A DNA stretch of 64,000 nucleotides. Source: Rikenellaceae bacterium (lineage in GTDB: Bacteria > Bacteroidota > Bacteroidia > Bacteroidales > Rikenellaceae). Location of the stretch: NCBI GenBank assembly GCA_015059735.1, contig SUZX01000007.1, positions 99,331 through 163,330 on the forward strand, given 5' to 3'. Below the pieces are notes generated by a model. It searched no databases and was not told where the DNA came from. It saw only the letters and a list, made by a program, of their open reading frames with translations. The translations under genes and the position numbers were made by a program. Shown one piece after another: positions 52,439 through 61,134 of the stretch (the first letter of the stretch is position 1; each line of letters starts with the position of its first letter).

Positions 52439-52470
52439 AGGTCGTTCTGCTATAACAGCAAGAACGACCT
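52439..52470 (+). terminator. terminator of the GAPDH gene
   Basis: Stem AGGTCGTTCTGCT with AGCA-A-GAACGACCT (one bulge), ATAAC loop, then TTTTCTT. Confidence 0.8.
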
Positions 52471-52495
52471 TTTCTTATGTTACTATGTGTGTTGG

Positions 52496-52903
52496 CTACT
52501 TTTCGCCTTTTTGGTTGCAACGTATTTCGATACTGCCACCTCCCCATTGATTGATTTTATACTTCTCGTTGCGCAACTTTTTTTGGTTGTAGGAGATACG
52601 AATCTCGACTTCAAACGGTTGATTTTGCTCGATTATTCGACTTTCGGGCAGGGTGTGGGGGATGATGTAAATGTAGCCATGAATCGATGCGCAATTTGCT
52701 GTTGTCACCCGGATCTTACGTCGGGGATCGATGTCTTTGGGACACTTGGGCAACTGTGCGCCCACTTCGGCAACTTGCGAGGATTCTGATGCAAATCCCG
52801 TGCGTCGATCGGCTGCATCAAAACAGCCGATTGTGCATATCACATTGTATCGCCACCATACTTCATGGCGACTTGTGATTTCGATTGTGAACCCTGTTGT
52901 CAT
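52496..52903 (-). CDS. hypothetical protein (135 aa), possibly leaderless
   Basis: Starts MTTGFTIEITSRHEVWWRYN and ends SIEIRCNQKGEK, with alternating strand-like segments (FTIEIT, YIYIIP, FEVEIRISYN) and no signal peptide or membrane segment. I recognise no family. I chose the ATG at 52903, because a perfect -7 (TATCTTTG, 52908-52915) ends four bases upstream of it; a 41-codon longer frame would start before the promoter. The mRNA would have almost no 5' leader. Normal composition and the promoter argue for a real gene. Confidence 0.55.
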   Translation of the reverse strand: MTTGFTIEITSRHEVWWRYNVICTIGCFDAADRRTGFASESSQVAEVGAQLPKCPKDIDPRRKIRVTTANCASIHGYIYIIPHTLPESRIIEQNQPFEVEIRISYNQKKLRNEKYKINQWGGGSIEIRCNQKGEK

Positions 52904-52907
52904 GTGA

Positions 52908-52915
52908 CAAAGATA
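52908..52915 (-). promoter_or_regulatory. -7 promoter element of the 52.5-kb hypothetical gene
   Basis: Perfect TATCTTTG on the minus strand, followed by TCAC and the ATG. Confidence 0.6.
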
Positions 52916-53107
52916 CGAAAAGGCGAACGAATAAAAGCAAACTTGTTTTATTTTTATTCCGAAGTGATGCTTTGTCGTGAGGAATACAAATTTTATATTC
53001 TCTTTGAAAGGCCCCGAACACTCCACTCAATTGCTTTGTAGTTCGTTGTGTTTCTTGCTTTTCCCTCAATTTTTTGGAATAATCAATTTGCTAAAATGTC
53101 GGAAATC

Positions 53108-53138
53108 TTTGCAGTTGAGAGATTTTTTTGTAACTTTG
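53108..53138 (+). promoter_or_regulatory. promoter of the yceD-rpmF-plsX-fabH cluster
   Basis: TTTG at 53108-53111, 19 nt spacer, perfect -7 TAACTTTG at 53131-53138. Leader of about 15 nt. Confidence 0.75.
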
Positions 53139-53156
53139 CGCACTAAATGCGCACAA

Positions 53157-53741
53157 ATGGAGATCGCTCAACGATATTCAATTGCCTACAAAGGCCTTAA
53201 ATCGGGACCTCACGATTTCGACTTTGCGGTCGATGCGGAGTTGTTTCAGGCTTTTGAGAGTGCGGAGATCAGCAATGGGAATTGTCATGTTTCCGTACAT
53301 TTGGAACGAGCCGAGCAGCGAATGACTCTTGAAGTGCAAATTACGGGAGATGTTACGGTAGCTTGCGATCGTTGTTTGGAGGATTGTTCGATGCCGATTG
53401 ATTATACAGGTTGTCTGACCGTTGAAATTACCGATACTCCCGGAGAATACGATGGCGAGGTTATGTGGATACTTCCTGCCGAGGATACGTTGGATCTTTC
53501 GCAGTATATCTATGAGAGCATCGTGTTGTCGTTACCTTACCAACGGGTACATCCCGATGGCGGGTGTGACCCCGAAATGCTGAAACGTTTCCGGATTGTT
53601 TCGGAGGAGGAGTTTGCCGCTGTTGAGGCGGAGTCGCAAGAGCGGAGTTCGGAAACGATTTCGGAGGACCAGCAAAAGTTGTTGGCATCTTTACGTGATA
53701 AATTGGTCGCTGAGACGTGTAATAATAGTAAAGAGCCCTAA
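53157..53741 (+). CDS. YceD/DUF177 family protein
   Basis: 194 residues. The bacterial DUF177 (YceD) family, linked to 23S rRNA maturation or large-subunit biogenesis. The diagnostic VACDRCLED (CxxC) is present. It precedes rpmF as in most bacteria. I chose the ATG at 53157 (MEIAQRYSIAYKG); a much longer in-frame start would lie far upstream of the promoter. The acidic C-terminus (VEAESQERSSETISEDQQ) is unremarkable. Confidence 0.9.
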   Translation: MEIAQRYSIAYKGLKSGPHDFDFAVDAELFQAFESAEISNGNCHVSVHLERAEQRMTLEVQITGDVTVACDRCLEDCSMPIDYTGCLTVEITDTPGEYDGEVMWILPAEDTLDLSQYIYESIVLSLPYQRVHPDGGCDPEMLKRFRIVSEEEFAAVEAESQERSSETISEDQQKLLASLRDKLVAETCNNSKEP

Positions 53742-53788
53742 GAGTAAAAAGAAAACAAAAATGTTAAACTTATAATAATTATTGTAAC

Positions 53789-53974
53789 ATGGCACATCCT
53801 AAACACAAAGTCTCGTCAACTCGACGCGATAAGAGAAGAACTCATTACAAAGCTGTTGTTCCGACAGTTGTTACTTGCTCGAATTGCGGAGCAGCAACAT
53901 TGTACCACCGCGTATGTCCCGAGTGTGGTTTCTATCGCGGTAAGTTGGCTATCGAGAAGAAAGCTGCCGAATAG
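53789..53974 (+). CDS. rpmF: 50S ribosomal protein L32
   Basis: 61 residues. HPKHKVSSTRRDKRRTHYKA at the N-terminus and a zinc ribbon of two CxxC pairs (CSNCG, CPECG). 47 bases behind yceD and 142 before plsX, the standard neighbourhood. Confidence 0.97.
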   Translation: MAHPKHKVSSTRRDKRRTHYKAVVPTVVTCSNCGAATLYHRVCPECGFYRGKLAIEKKAAE

Positions 53975-54116
53975 TTCGGTTATGGGAGAGGTCTTGTGCT
54001 ACTGCAACACCTCTCCTTGATATAATATTGTTGTTCGAAAGAATCGATCGAGGAGCAGAAGCTTTCCGAAGTATCGTTTTTTTCGGTGACAAGATTACTA
54101 ACCTAATCGCACAAGT

Positions 54117-55079
54117 ATGTTAAAGATTGGTTTAGACGCTATGGGTGGCGATTTCGCACCCGAAGCAATTGTTCAAGGAGCTGTGTTGGCTCTTGATAAA
54201 GTTGCCGCTGACAGCCGGATTGTGTTGTTTGGCGATGAAGCGAAAATCAAAGCGGTATTAGAGGCCGAAGGATGTTCTGCGGATCGATTCGATATTGTGG
54301 CTACTACCGAGGTGATTGAGATGGGAGACCATCCGGCCAAAGCATTTCAGGCTAAGGCTAATTCGAGTATTACCGTTGGATTTGGCTACTTGGCCAAAGG
54401 TCTTATTCATGGTTTTGCCAGTGCCGGTTCTACGGGTGCTATGATGGTTGGTTCGATGTATGCCGTGAAACCTATAGAAGGTGTTATTCGTCCAACGATC
54501 TCGTCGTTGGTTCCTACGGCTGCCGGACGTCCTGCATTGTTGTTGGATGTAGGTTTGAATGTGGACTGCAAACCCGAAGTGTTGGCACAATACGGATTGA
54601 TTGGTTCGATTTATGCTGAGTCGGTGTTAGGAATCGAACGTCCTCGTGTCGCGTTGCTTAATATCGGAGAAGAAGAGGCCAAAGGTAATGCACAGTCGAA
54701 AGCTACTTATGAATTGTTGAAAACCGAAGAGCGGATCAACTTTGTCGGGAATGTGGAAGGTTCGCATATTTTCTCGGGGAAAGTAGCCGATGTGATTGTT
54801 TGTGATGGTTTCGTTGGAAATACGGTGCTCAAAATGGCCGAAGGTCTTTATCGCATCAACAAGGCTATGGGAGGTGGCAACTCTTTTTGGGAGGCCATGA
54901 ACTATGAGCATGTTGGCGGAACTCCGGTCTTGGGAGTCAATGCACCGGTAATCATCGGTCATGGTTGTTCGTCGGCTCAAGCTATTTGTAGCATGGTTCT
55001 TTCTACCGAGCAGACGATCCGTGCTGGTGTTACGGCTCGTTTGCAACAAGCATTCAAAAACGAGCAATTCACCGAGTAA
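54117..55079 (+). CDS. plsX: phosphate acyltransferase PlsX
   Basis: 320 residues. Makes acyl-phosphate from acyl-ACP for phospholipid synthesis at the membrane. GLDAMGGDFAPEAIVQGA at the start, FASAGSTGAMMVGSMY, LDVGLNVDCKPEVL and IVCDGFVGNTVLKMAEG are family blocks. Followed by fabH after 18 bases. Confidence 0.97.
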   Translation: MLKIGLDAMGGDFAPEAIVQGAVLALDKVAADSRIVLFGDEAKIKAVLEAEGCSADRFDIVATTEVIEMGDHPAKAFQAKANSSITVGFGYLAKGLIHGFASAGSTGAMMVGSMYAVKPIEGVIRPTISSLVPTAAGRPALLLDVGLNVDCKPEVLAQYGLIGSIYAESVLGIERPRVALLNIGEEEAKGNAQSKATYELLKTEERINFVGNVEGSHIFSGKVADVIVCDGFVGNTVLKMAEGLYRINKAMGGGNSFWEAMNYEHVGGTPVLGVNAPVIIGHGCSSAQAICSMVLSTEQTIRAGVTARLQQAFKNEQFTE

Positions 55080-55097
55080 GAACTAAATATAGTGTGA

Positions 55098-56102
55098 ATG
55101 GGTAAAATTACAGCAGCGATAACCGGAGTAGGGCAGTACTTGCCAGATTATATTCTCACGAACGAGGAGTTAAGTCGAATGGTGGATACCAGCGACGAGT
55201 GGATCATGTCGCATGTCGGTATTAAAACACGCCATATTCTAAAAGGTGAGGGAGTCGGTACTTCTTATATGGGAGCTCGTGCTGTTATCAATCTGCTGGA
55301 TAAAACCGGTGTTGACCCCGCAGAGATTGATGTGGTCATCTGTGCTACGGTTACTCCCGATATGTTTTTCCCTTCGACAGGAAATCTGATTGCTGATCAG
55401 TCTGGCTGTAAAAATGCGTTTGCTTATGATGTTTCTGCTGCATGCAGTGGCTTCTTGTTTGCATTGACCACCGGAGCAAAGTTTATTGAGGCCGGGACCA
55501 GCAAGAAAGTAATAGTCGTAGGTGCCGATAAAATGTCTTCGATCGTAGATTATACCGATCGTTCTACTTGTCCAATTTTTGGCGATGGTGCTGCTGCCGT
55601 GTTGTTGGAGCCTAATACCGAGGGTTACGGTGTTATTGATTCGCTGTTACATTCCGATGGGTCGGGTGAGCGGCAACTCTATATGAAAGCTGGCGGTTCG
55701 CGTTATCCGGCATCAATGGAAACGGTGGCCAATAATTGGCATACGATTTCGTGGGATGGTCAGGCTGTCTTTAAGGCCGCTGTTTCGAAGATGGCAGACG
55801 TGTCGGTTGAGATGATGAAGCGCCACAATCTTGTGGCTGATGATATTCGGTTCTTAGTCCCTCATCAGGCAAATTTGCGCATTATCGATGCTACGGCTCG
55901 TCGTATGGGGTTAACCATTGAGAAATGTATGATCAACATTGATCGCAACGGTAATACTACCGCTGCAACAATCCCATCTTGTTTGTGTGACTACGAACAA
56001 GAGTTGCGCTCGGGAGATAATTTGATTCTGTCGGCATTTGGTGGCGGATACACTTGGGGTGCTATTTATGTGAAATGGGCCTACGATGGCTCGAAAATTT
56101 GA
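55098..56102 (+). CDS. fabH: beta-ketoacyl-ACP synthase III
   Basis: 334 residues. Condenses acetyl-CoA with malonyl-ACP to start fatty acid synthesis. Catalytic triad Cys116 ([13 protein letters not shown]), His256 (VPHQANLRI) and Asn286 (DRNGNTTAA). Last gene of the cluster, followed by a strong hairpin. Confidence 0.97.
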   Translation: MGKITAAITGVGQYLPDYILTNEELSRMVDTSDEWIMSHVGIKTRHILKGEGVGTSYMGARAVINLLDKTGVDPAEIDVVICATVTPDMFFPSTGNLIADQSGCKNAFAYDVSAACSGFLFALTTGAKFIEAGTSKKVIVVGADKMSSIVDYTDRSTCPIFGDGAAAVLLEPNTEGYGVIDSLLHSDGSGERQLYMKAGGSRYPASMETVANNWHTISWDGQAVFKAAVSKMADVSVEMMKRHNLVADDIRFLVPHQANLRIIDATARRMGLTIEKCMINIDRNGNTTAATIPSCLCDYEQELRSGDNLILSAFGGGYTWGAIYVKWAYDGSKI

Positions 56103-56183
56103 GTATAGGTTCTCTTCAAAGGTTATCTTCACTTGTTTAGAGAAGAAAAGATTGCTAATTTCGTCTATTTATGCAATAAAATA

Positions 56184-56219
56184 GAAATGAGGTCGTTATT
56201 GTAATAACGACCTCATTTC
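56184..56219 (+). terminator. terminator of the fabH cluster
   Basis: A perfect 17-bp inverted repeat (GAAATGAGGTCGTTATT and complement) with only GT between the arms. Confidence 0.8.
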
Positions 56220-56277
56220 ATATGGGATCTAATTGAAGGCAAGAGGATTTTTTTTACACATTTTGTTACTCTTTCAC

Positions 56278-56285
56278 TATATTTG
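56278..56285 (+). promoter_or_regulatory. -7 promoter element of the PepSY-like gene
   Basis: Perfect TATATTTG, 40 nt before the chosen ATG. Confidence 0.7.
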
Positions 56286-56325
56286 TATAAGAGGTATATG
56301 TACACTTAAATTAAAAGAGAATGTT

Positions 56326-56775
56326 ATGAGACAGATTAAAGCATTTTTTATCTTCGTGTTGGTGACAGTTGCAACTGTCCCGACTATGGCTTCGATTTTT
56401 GTCGATAAACCGATTACCGTATCGGAGTTGCCGGCTGCGGCGCAGCAATTCATTAAGACTCATTTCGCAGGTGCAGAGATCTCTTTTGCAACCGTCGATA
56501 ACGAGATAATGGATACCGACTATAAAGTTGTTTTTACCGATGGTCGTAAGGTGGAATTTGCAAAAAACGGTGAATGGCGTGAGGTGGAGGTTAAACAGAC
56601 TCCATTTCCGATGGAAATTGTTCCAAAGCCTATTTGTAATTATTTGAAGAGTCATTATCCGAAACAGAAGGTCCGCCAAATTGAACGTCAACGTCGTGGT
56701 TATGAGTTGAAACTGGATAATGGATTGGAGTTGACCTTTGATAAAAACTACGCATTGGTTGAGATTGATGATTGA
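56326..56775 (+). CDS. exported PepSY-like protein
   Basis: 149 residues. Signal peptide (MRQIKAFFIFVLVTVATVPTMA), then two PepSY-like repeats (ELPAAAQQFIKTHFAGAEIS with DYKVVFTDGRKVEFAKNGEW, and ICNYLKSHYPKQKVRQIERQ with GYELKLDNGLELTFDKNYAL). The family (PF11396-type) is periplasmic in Bacteroidota and of uncertain role. The ATG at 56326 follows the promoter; an earlier in-frame ATG precedes it. Single gene with a strong terminator. Confidence 0.88.
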   Translation: MRQIKAFFIFVLVTVATVPTMASIFVDKPITVSELPAAAQQFIKTHFAGAEISFATVDNEIMDTDYKVVFTDGRKVEFAKNGEWREVEVKQTPFPMEIVPKPICNYLKSHYPKQKVRQIERQRRGYELKLDNGLELTFDKNYALVEIDD

Positions 56776-56789
56776 TAAGATCAATAAAA

Positions 56790-56828
56790 GATTCCCCCGA
56801 CAAACTTAAAGACTTGTCGGGGGAAATC
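56790..56828 (+). terminator. terminator of the PepSY-like gene
   Basis: Stem GATTCCCCCGACAA with TTGTCGGGGGAAATC (one extra A), 10-nt loop, then TTTTATG. Confidence 0.8.
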
Positions 56829-56913
56829 TTTTATGTGATAGAATGGCTTATGCGATTTGTGTAATATATAGATTTATCTTATGCTGAGATCGGAAGATAT
56901 GATCAAATTTACA

Positions 56914-56943
56914 TTGCATAAATCGAAATGAATTGTATATTTG
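56914..56943 (+). promoter_or_regulatory. promoter of the ferritin gene
   Basis: TTG at 56914-56916, 19 nt spacer, perfect -7 TATATTTG at 56936-56943. The leader is about 50 nt. Confidence 0.75.
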
Positions 56944-56995
56944 CAATGCGAATAAAGAGAAATAAACACATATCAAACTTCTAAAAATTACAACT

Positions 56996-57520
56996 ATGTT
57001 AAGTTCTAAATTGCACGATGCGCTCAATGCGCAAATCAATGCCGAACTTTGGTCGGCATATCTCTATCTTTCGATGTCGATGGATGCCGAAGCAAAAGGA
57101 CTGAAAGGTATTGCCAATTGGTTTTTTGTACAGTTCCAAGAGGAGCAGGATCATGCTCGTATCTTGATGAACTACATTAATTCGCGTGATGCAGAGGTAA
57201 AATTGTTGCCGATTGCCGAGGTTCGTACGACATGGCCCTCGCCGCTGGAAATGTTCCAAGATACACTGGTGCATGAGAAAAAAGTGACTGCCATGATCAA
57301 TAACTTGGCCGCCATAGCTGCCGAAGATAATGATTATGCTTCGTCAAATATGCTTGTATGGTTTGTTGATGAGCAGGTAGAGGAAGAGGAGTCGGCTCGC
57401 GATATGATCTTTGCATGCGAATCGGTTGAAGGAAATAAGTATGGCCTTTATATGCTCGATAAAGAGTTGGCGGCGCGTACTTATCAGCAGGCTTCACCGT
57501 TGACAACGACTGCGGAGTAA
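56996..57520 (+). CDS. ftnA: non-haem ferritin
   Basis: 174 residues. A four-helix iron-storage subunit with ferroxidase residues visible as INAELWSAYLYLSM (Glu17 region), FVQFQEEQDHARILMNYI (Glu-x-x-His) and later Glu residues in VDEQVEEEESA. Oxidises and stores Fe2+ and protects against oxygen stress, complementing the rubredoxin/SOD unit at 28 kb. Own promoter and terminator. No iron-regulator box could be recognised with confidence. Confidence 0.95.
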   Translation: MLSSKLHDALNAQINAELWSAYLYLSMSMDAEAKGLKGIANWFFVQFQEEQDHARILMNYINSRDAEVKLLPIAEVRTTWPSPLEMFQDTLVHEKKVTAMINNLAAIAAEDNDYASSNMLVWFVDEQVEEEESARDMIFACESVEGNKYGLYMLDKELAARTYQQASPLTTTAE

Positions 57521-57544
57521 TCGTCGAGTTCAATCATCATTGGT

Positions 57545-57579
57545 TTGGTCTCTCTTCAATGGAGAGACCAATTTTTTTT
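57545..57579 (+). terminator. terminator of the ferritin gene
   Basis: A 10-bp stem TTGGTCTCTC/GAGAGACCAA, 7-nt loop, then eight T. Confidence 0.9.
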
Positions 57580-57612
57580 GTGTTAAATATTCCAAATGTG
57601 TTGAAAAATAGC

Positions 57613-57620
57613 TATCTTTG
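57613..57620 (+). promoter_or_regulatory. -7 promoter element of the M3 peptidase gene
   Basis: Perfect TATCTTTG, 27 nt before the GTG start. Confidence 0.7.
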
Positions 57621-57647
57621 TAAAAACTGACCTAAAAAATAAATAAC

Positions 57648-59750
57648 GTGAAAATCAAAAGACAATTATTAGTTGCTGCAATTGCTGTTGCAGTTTGCGG
57701 ATGTGGTTCGAAAAAATCGGCAAATCCGCTGTTCGATGAGTTTACGGCCCCATTTGGGATTGCTCCGTTTGCTGAGATTACGATTGAGAATTATCGCGAG
57801 GGAATGCTCAAAGGAATGGAGGAACAGCGGGCCGAGGTGGCTGCCATTGTTGCCAATGCTGAGGCCCCTACATTCGAAAATACCATTCTTGCATTGGAAA
57901 ATAGCGGAAAGTTGTTGAGCAAGGTAAATGGTGTTTTCGGCCCATTGTCGGGTAGTAACTCTACCGATGAAACTCGCGCTTTGCAAAAAGAGATGTCACC
58001 GCTGTTTTCGGCACATAGCGACGATATATATCTCAATGCCGAACTGTTTGCTCGTGTGAAAACAGTTTATGATGCTCAAAAGGAGTTGAATCTCAACAAA
58101 GAGCAAGCTAAATTGTTGGATAATTTCTACAAACGCTTCGTGCGTAGTGGAGCTTTACTCAACGATGAGCAGAAAGCCAAACTTCGTGGTTTGAATAAAG
58201 AGATCTCGATGTTACAACTTGCTTTCTCGCAGAACCTGTTGCACGAAACAAACAATACTTTTGTTACGGTAGAGAGTGTGGAAGAGTTGGCCGGATTGCC
58301 CGATGCAAATATTCAGGCTGCGGCAAAAATGGCCGAGAAAAATGGTCAAGCCGGGAAATGGATGTTCAATATGCAGCGTCCGAGTTGTAATCCGGTACTG
58401 CAATATTGCTCAAATCGTGCGTTGCGAGAGAAGGTTTATTGGGCTTACTATAATCGCGGCAATCAAGGGAATGAGTATGACAATAAGGATATTGCAGCGA
58501 AATTGGTAAAACTGCGTTTGGAGAAGGCTCAACTTATGGGATTCAAAGATTTTGCCTCGATGGCATTGGAGAATCGAATGGCTAAAAAGTCTGAAAATGT
58601 CTATAAACTCCTTGACCAAGTTTGGAAACGGGCGGTAGTTAAAGCAAACGAAGAATTAAAAGATATTCGGGCAGAGATCCGTAAAGAGGGACAGTCGTTC
58701 GAACCGGCCGCTTGGGATTACAGATACTATTTGGATAAGGCCAAGCGGGCTAAGTTTGCAGTCGATGAGCAGGAGATCAGTGCTTATTTCGAAGTCAACC
58801 ATGTGATGCAGGGTATCTTCCATGTGGCTAATAAGCTATATGGTTTGACATTTAAGGAGATCACCAGCCAAGTTCCGGTTTATGATCCCGAAGCTAAGGT
58901 TTATGAGGTAATCGATCGTGATGGTTCGACGTTGGCAGTATTTTTCAGTGATAACTTCCCCCGTGAAGGCAAACGAGCAGGAGCTTGGTGTACAAGATTC
59001 CGCTCATCGCGTTACGAGAATGGTAGCCGCATTATTCCTTTGGTACTCAACGTATGCAACATGACAGCCTCAAACGGGGACCAGCCGGCTTTGCAAAGTC
59101 TTGATAATGTTGAAACCATGTTCCATGAATTCGGACACGCTTTGCATAGTTTTATGTGCAATGTGCATTATGGAAATGTGGCGGGAACCGAACGTGATTT
59201 TGTGGAGTTGCCGTCGCAGATCAACGAACATTGGGCTTTTGCTCCGGAGGTGTTAAAGGTATATGCCAAGCATTACCAGACCGGAGAGGTAATTCCGATG
59301 GAGTTGGTAAAGAAGATCGAGGAGAGTGCAAAGTACGGACAAGGTTTTGCTACCGTAGAGCACTTGGCTGCTGCGCTTGTGGATATGGATCTTCATGTGC
59401 TGACCGAAGTGCCGGAGAATTTGAATGTCATGGAGTTCGAAACCGAGAAACTGACGGCTCGCGGAATCCCGCAGCAGATCTTGCCTCGTTATCGTGTTAC
59501 CAATTTCAGCCACTCTATGGGGGGCGGTTATACGGCCGGATATTATAGTTATATGTGGGCAGAGGTGTTGGATGCCGATGCATTTGATGCTTTTGTCGAA
59601 ACCGGCGATATTTTCAACCAAGAGGTTGCCGACAAATTCCGCAAATATGTTCTTGCAGCTGGCGGCGTCGATGACGGTATGACAATGTATGTCAATTTCC
59701 GAGGTCGTGAACCGAAGACTGATGCGTTGTTGCGCAATCGCGGATTGTAA
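57648..59750 (+). CDS. M3-family oligopeptidase / dipeptidyl carboxypeptidase, lipoprotein
   Basis: 700 residues. A GTG start is followed by a signal with the lipobox AVCGC, so it is a periplasmic lipoprotein. The body is the Dcp/oligopeptidase A-type M3 metallopeptidase, with the zinc motif in MFHEFGHALHSFM near residue 490 and a later YMWAEVLDADAF. It cleaves short peptides. The GTG lies 27 nt after a perfect -7, supporting it. A perfect hairpin follows the stop. Confidence 0.95.
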   Translation: MKIKRQLLVAAIAVAVCGCGSKKSANPLFDEFTAPFGIAPFAEITIENYREGMLKGMEEQRAEVAAIVANAEAPTFENTILALENSGKLLSKVNGVFGPLSGSNSTDETRALQKEMSPLFSAHSDDIYLNAELFARVKTVYDAQKELNLNKEQAKLLDNFYKRFVRSGALLNDEQKAKLRGLNKEISMLQLAFSQNLLHETNNTFVTVESVEELAGLPDANIQAAAKMAEKNGQAGKWMFNMQRPSCNPVLQYCSNRALREKVYWAYYNRGNQGNEYDNKDIAAKLVKLRLEKAQLMGFKDFASMALENRMAKKSENVYKLLDQVWKRAVVKANEELKDIRAEIRKEGQSFEPAAWDYRYYLDKAKRAKFAVDEQEISAYFEVNHVMQGIFHVANKLYGLTFKEITSQVPVYDPEAKVYEVIDRDGSTLAVFFSDNFPREGKRAGAWCTRFRSSRYENGSRIIPLVLNVCNMTASNGDQPALQSLDNVETMFHEFGHALHSFMCNVHYGNVAGTERDFVELPSQINEHWAFAPEVLKVYAKHYQTGEVIPMELVKKIEESAKYGQGFATVEHLAAALVDMDLHVLTEVPENLNVMEFETEKLTARGIPQQILPRYRVTNFSHSMGGGYTAGYYSYMWAEVLDADAFDAFVETGDIFNQEVADKFRKYVLAAGGVDDGMTMYVNFRGREPKTDALLRNRGL

Positions 59751-59781
59751 AAGATTGTGGGATAACTAAAGTTGTAATGAT

Positions 59782-59818
59782 AAACGAGCACCAATCGATC
59801 AACGATTGGTGCTCGTTT
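59782..59818. terminator. bidirectional terminator, M3 peptidase / YqaA gene
   Basis: A perfect 16-bp inverted repeat (AAACGAGCACCAATCG and complement) with an ATCAA loop between convergent genes. Confidence 0.85.
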
Positions 59819-59843
59819 GTTTCATTGTTGCATAAAATTCAAA

Positions 59844-60308
59844 TCAAGAGAAAAACCAAGTAATGATCCCTTCGGCGAGATAGAGGATGAACACGTAGCG
59901 TAATGCCTTGCCTATAAACATAGAGAGTGAAGTTAACAATATATTGCTGTGCATCAGTCCTAAAACCACAGCAATGGCCTCTCCGATCACCGGTAAAAAT
60001 CCAAAGAAACCCATGAGTGCCCCACGTCCCGAAAGAAACCGTCGGGCTTGCTCGATTCGCTGTTCATGGATGCCAAGTCGGACAATCCATTCGGATTTTC
60101 CCAACGAGCCGATCCAATAGCAGGTCATTCCGCCCAATGTGTTGCCGGCAGTTGCCGCAATCAGACAGCCGATGGGATTACATCCCATCTGTATCAAGAC
60201 GACTAATACCGCTTCGGAACTGAACGGGAAAAGACTGCCGGCGATGAAAGCAGCAAGGAATAATCCGAGATATCCCCAATCGATTAAAAGCGAAGCCAAT
60301 GTATCCAT
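59844..60308 (-). CDS. YqaA-type DedA/VTT-domain membrane protein
   Basis: 154 residues. Small DedA-superfamily (SNARE-associated/VTT) inner-membrane protein with re-entrant-loop signatures FSSEAVLVVLIQMG and GNTLGGMTCYWIGSLG, and GRGALMGFFGFLPVIGEAIA. The superfamily is implicated in lipid-carrier flipping. I chose the ATG at 60308 (MDTLASLLIDWGYLG), 25 nt after a perfect -7 (60334-60341); longer frames precede the promoter. Confidence 0.88.
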   Translation of the reverse strand: MDTLASLLIDWGYLGLFLAAFIAGSLFPFSSEAVLVVLIQMGCNPIGCLIAATAGNTLGGMTCYWIGSLGKSEWIVRLGIHEQRIEQARRFLSGRGALMGFFGFLPVIGEAIAVVLGLMHSNILLTSLSMFIGKALRYVFILYLAEGIITWFFS

Positions 60309-60333
60309 TCGAGACGTAGCAATGAGTAGGTGA

Positions 60334-60341
60334 CAAAGATA
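60334..60341 (-). promoter_or_regulatory. -7 promoter element of the YqaA gene
   Basis: Perfect TATCTTTG on the minus strand. Confidence 0.7.
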
Positions 60342-60487
60342 CGATTTTTTATGAGGAGTTAAGGCGAATAAGATAAAAAGCGTATGAATATGGCCTTTCG
60401 GATGACTCTTTCGGCATTTGGTTTGTAGAAAAACAAGGAAATATGAGCCGATTACACTCGATGAACGACTCAAAAAGAAGATAGCTT

Positions 60488-60940
60488 ATGGATATGTTAT
60501 TGCGATTTTTCTTCCCCGATGAGCCGGTGAATGCCGGACGATCGGTGCTTTTGTTGTTGGCCCGAATTGCTTTCGGAGGATTGCTTTTGTTGCATGGTTG
60601 GATGAAATGGCATAATTTTGCTGTACTCTCGGTGTCGTTTCCCGATCCTTTGGGTGTCGGGTCGCAGGCAGCTTTGATGTTGACGATCTTTGCGGAGTTG
60701 TTTTGTTCGCTCGGAGTTATTGCAGGCGCGTTGTATCGATTGGCACTTATCCCAATCATTTTAGCGTTAGCAGTGGTTGTTTGTGTGATTCATCAGGGAG
60801 ATACATTTGCCTCCAAAGAGTTGGCGTTACTCTATTTAATAGTTTTTGTGTTGCTGTTTGCGGCAGGTCCCGGGAGATATGCAGTAGATACACTATTGGC
60901 GCAGAAATTGAAACCTGTACGACATTCGGAGGAGAGATAA
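60488..60940 (+). CDS. DoxX-family membrane protein
   Basis: 150 residues. Four hydrophobic helices of the DoxX type, with LLLARIAFGGLLLLHGWMKW and LTIFAELFCSLGVIAGALYR as landmarks, and a short basic C-terminus. The family is membrane-bound and poorly characterised; some members act with redox enzymes. No clear -7 element was found upstream. A perfect 12-bp hairpin follows. Confidence 0.88.
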   Translation: MDMLLRFFFPDEPVNAGRSVLLLLARIAFGGLLLLHGWMKWHNFAVLSVSFPDPLGVGSQAALMLTIFAELFCSLGVIAGALYRLALIPIILALAVVVCVIHQGDTFASKELALLYLIVFVLLFAAGPGRYAVDTLLAQKLKPVRHSEER

Positions 60941-60957
60941 GATGATCTATGAAGATA

Positions 60958-60990
60958 ACGACAGTCCGAAACTGGGGGTCGGACTGTCGT
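60958..60990 (+). terminator. hairpin after the DoxX gene
   Basis: A perfect 12-bp stem ACGACAGTCCGA/TCGGACTGTCGT with a 9-nt loop. No T-run follows on the plus strand, so termination is possible but not certain. Confidence 0.6.
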
Positions 60991-61096
60991 GTGTATGGCC
61001 GTTGCCACAGAGGGATGGACCATCCTGAAAATTGACCTTTATCGACTTGTGGCAAATGATTGAGACGGAAAATAATGAAATGTTGTAAAGAATAGT

Positions 61097-61104
61097 TAAT
61101 TTTG
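61097..61104 (+). promoter_or_regulatory. -7 promoter element of the patatin gene
   Basis: Perfect TAATTTTG, 30 nt before the ATG. Confidence 0.65.
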
Positions 61105-61134
61105 CGCAATATGATGTATGGGAAATAACGCGTT

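Noticed and set aside
52487..52789. 100-codon plus-strand frame opposite the 52.5-kb hypothetical gene
   Set aside because: The minus frame has a perfect promoter at its start, while the plus frame begins downstream of the GAPDH terminator without a promoter.
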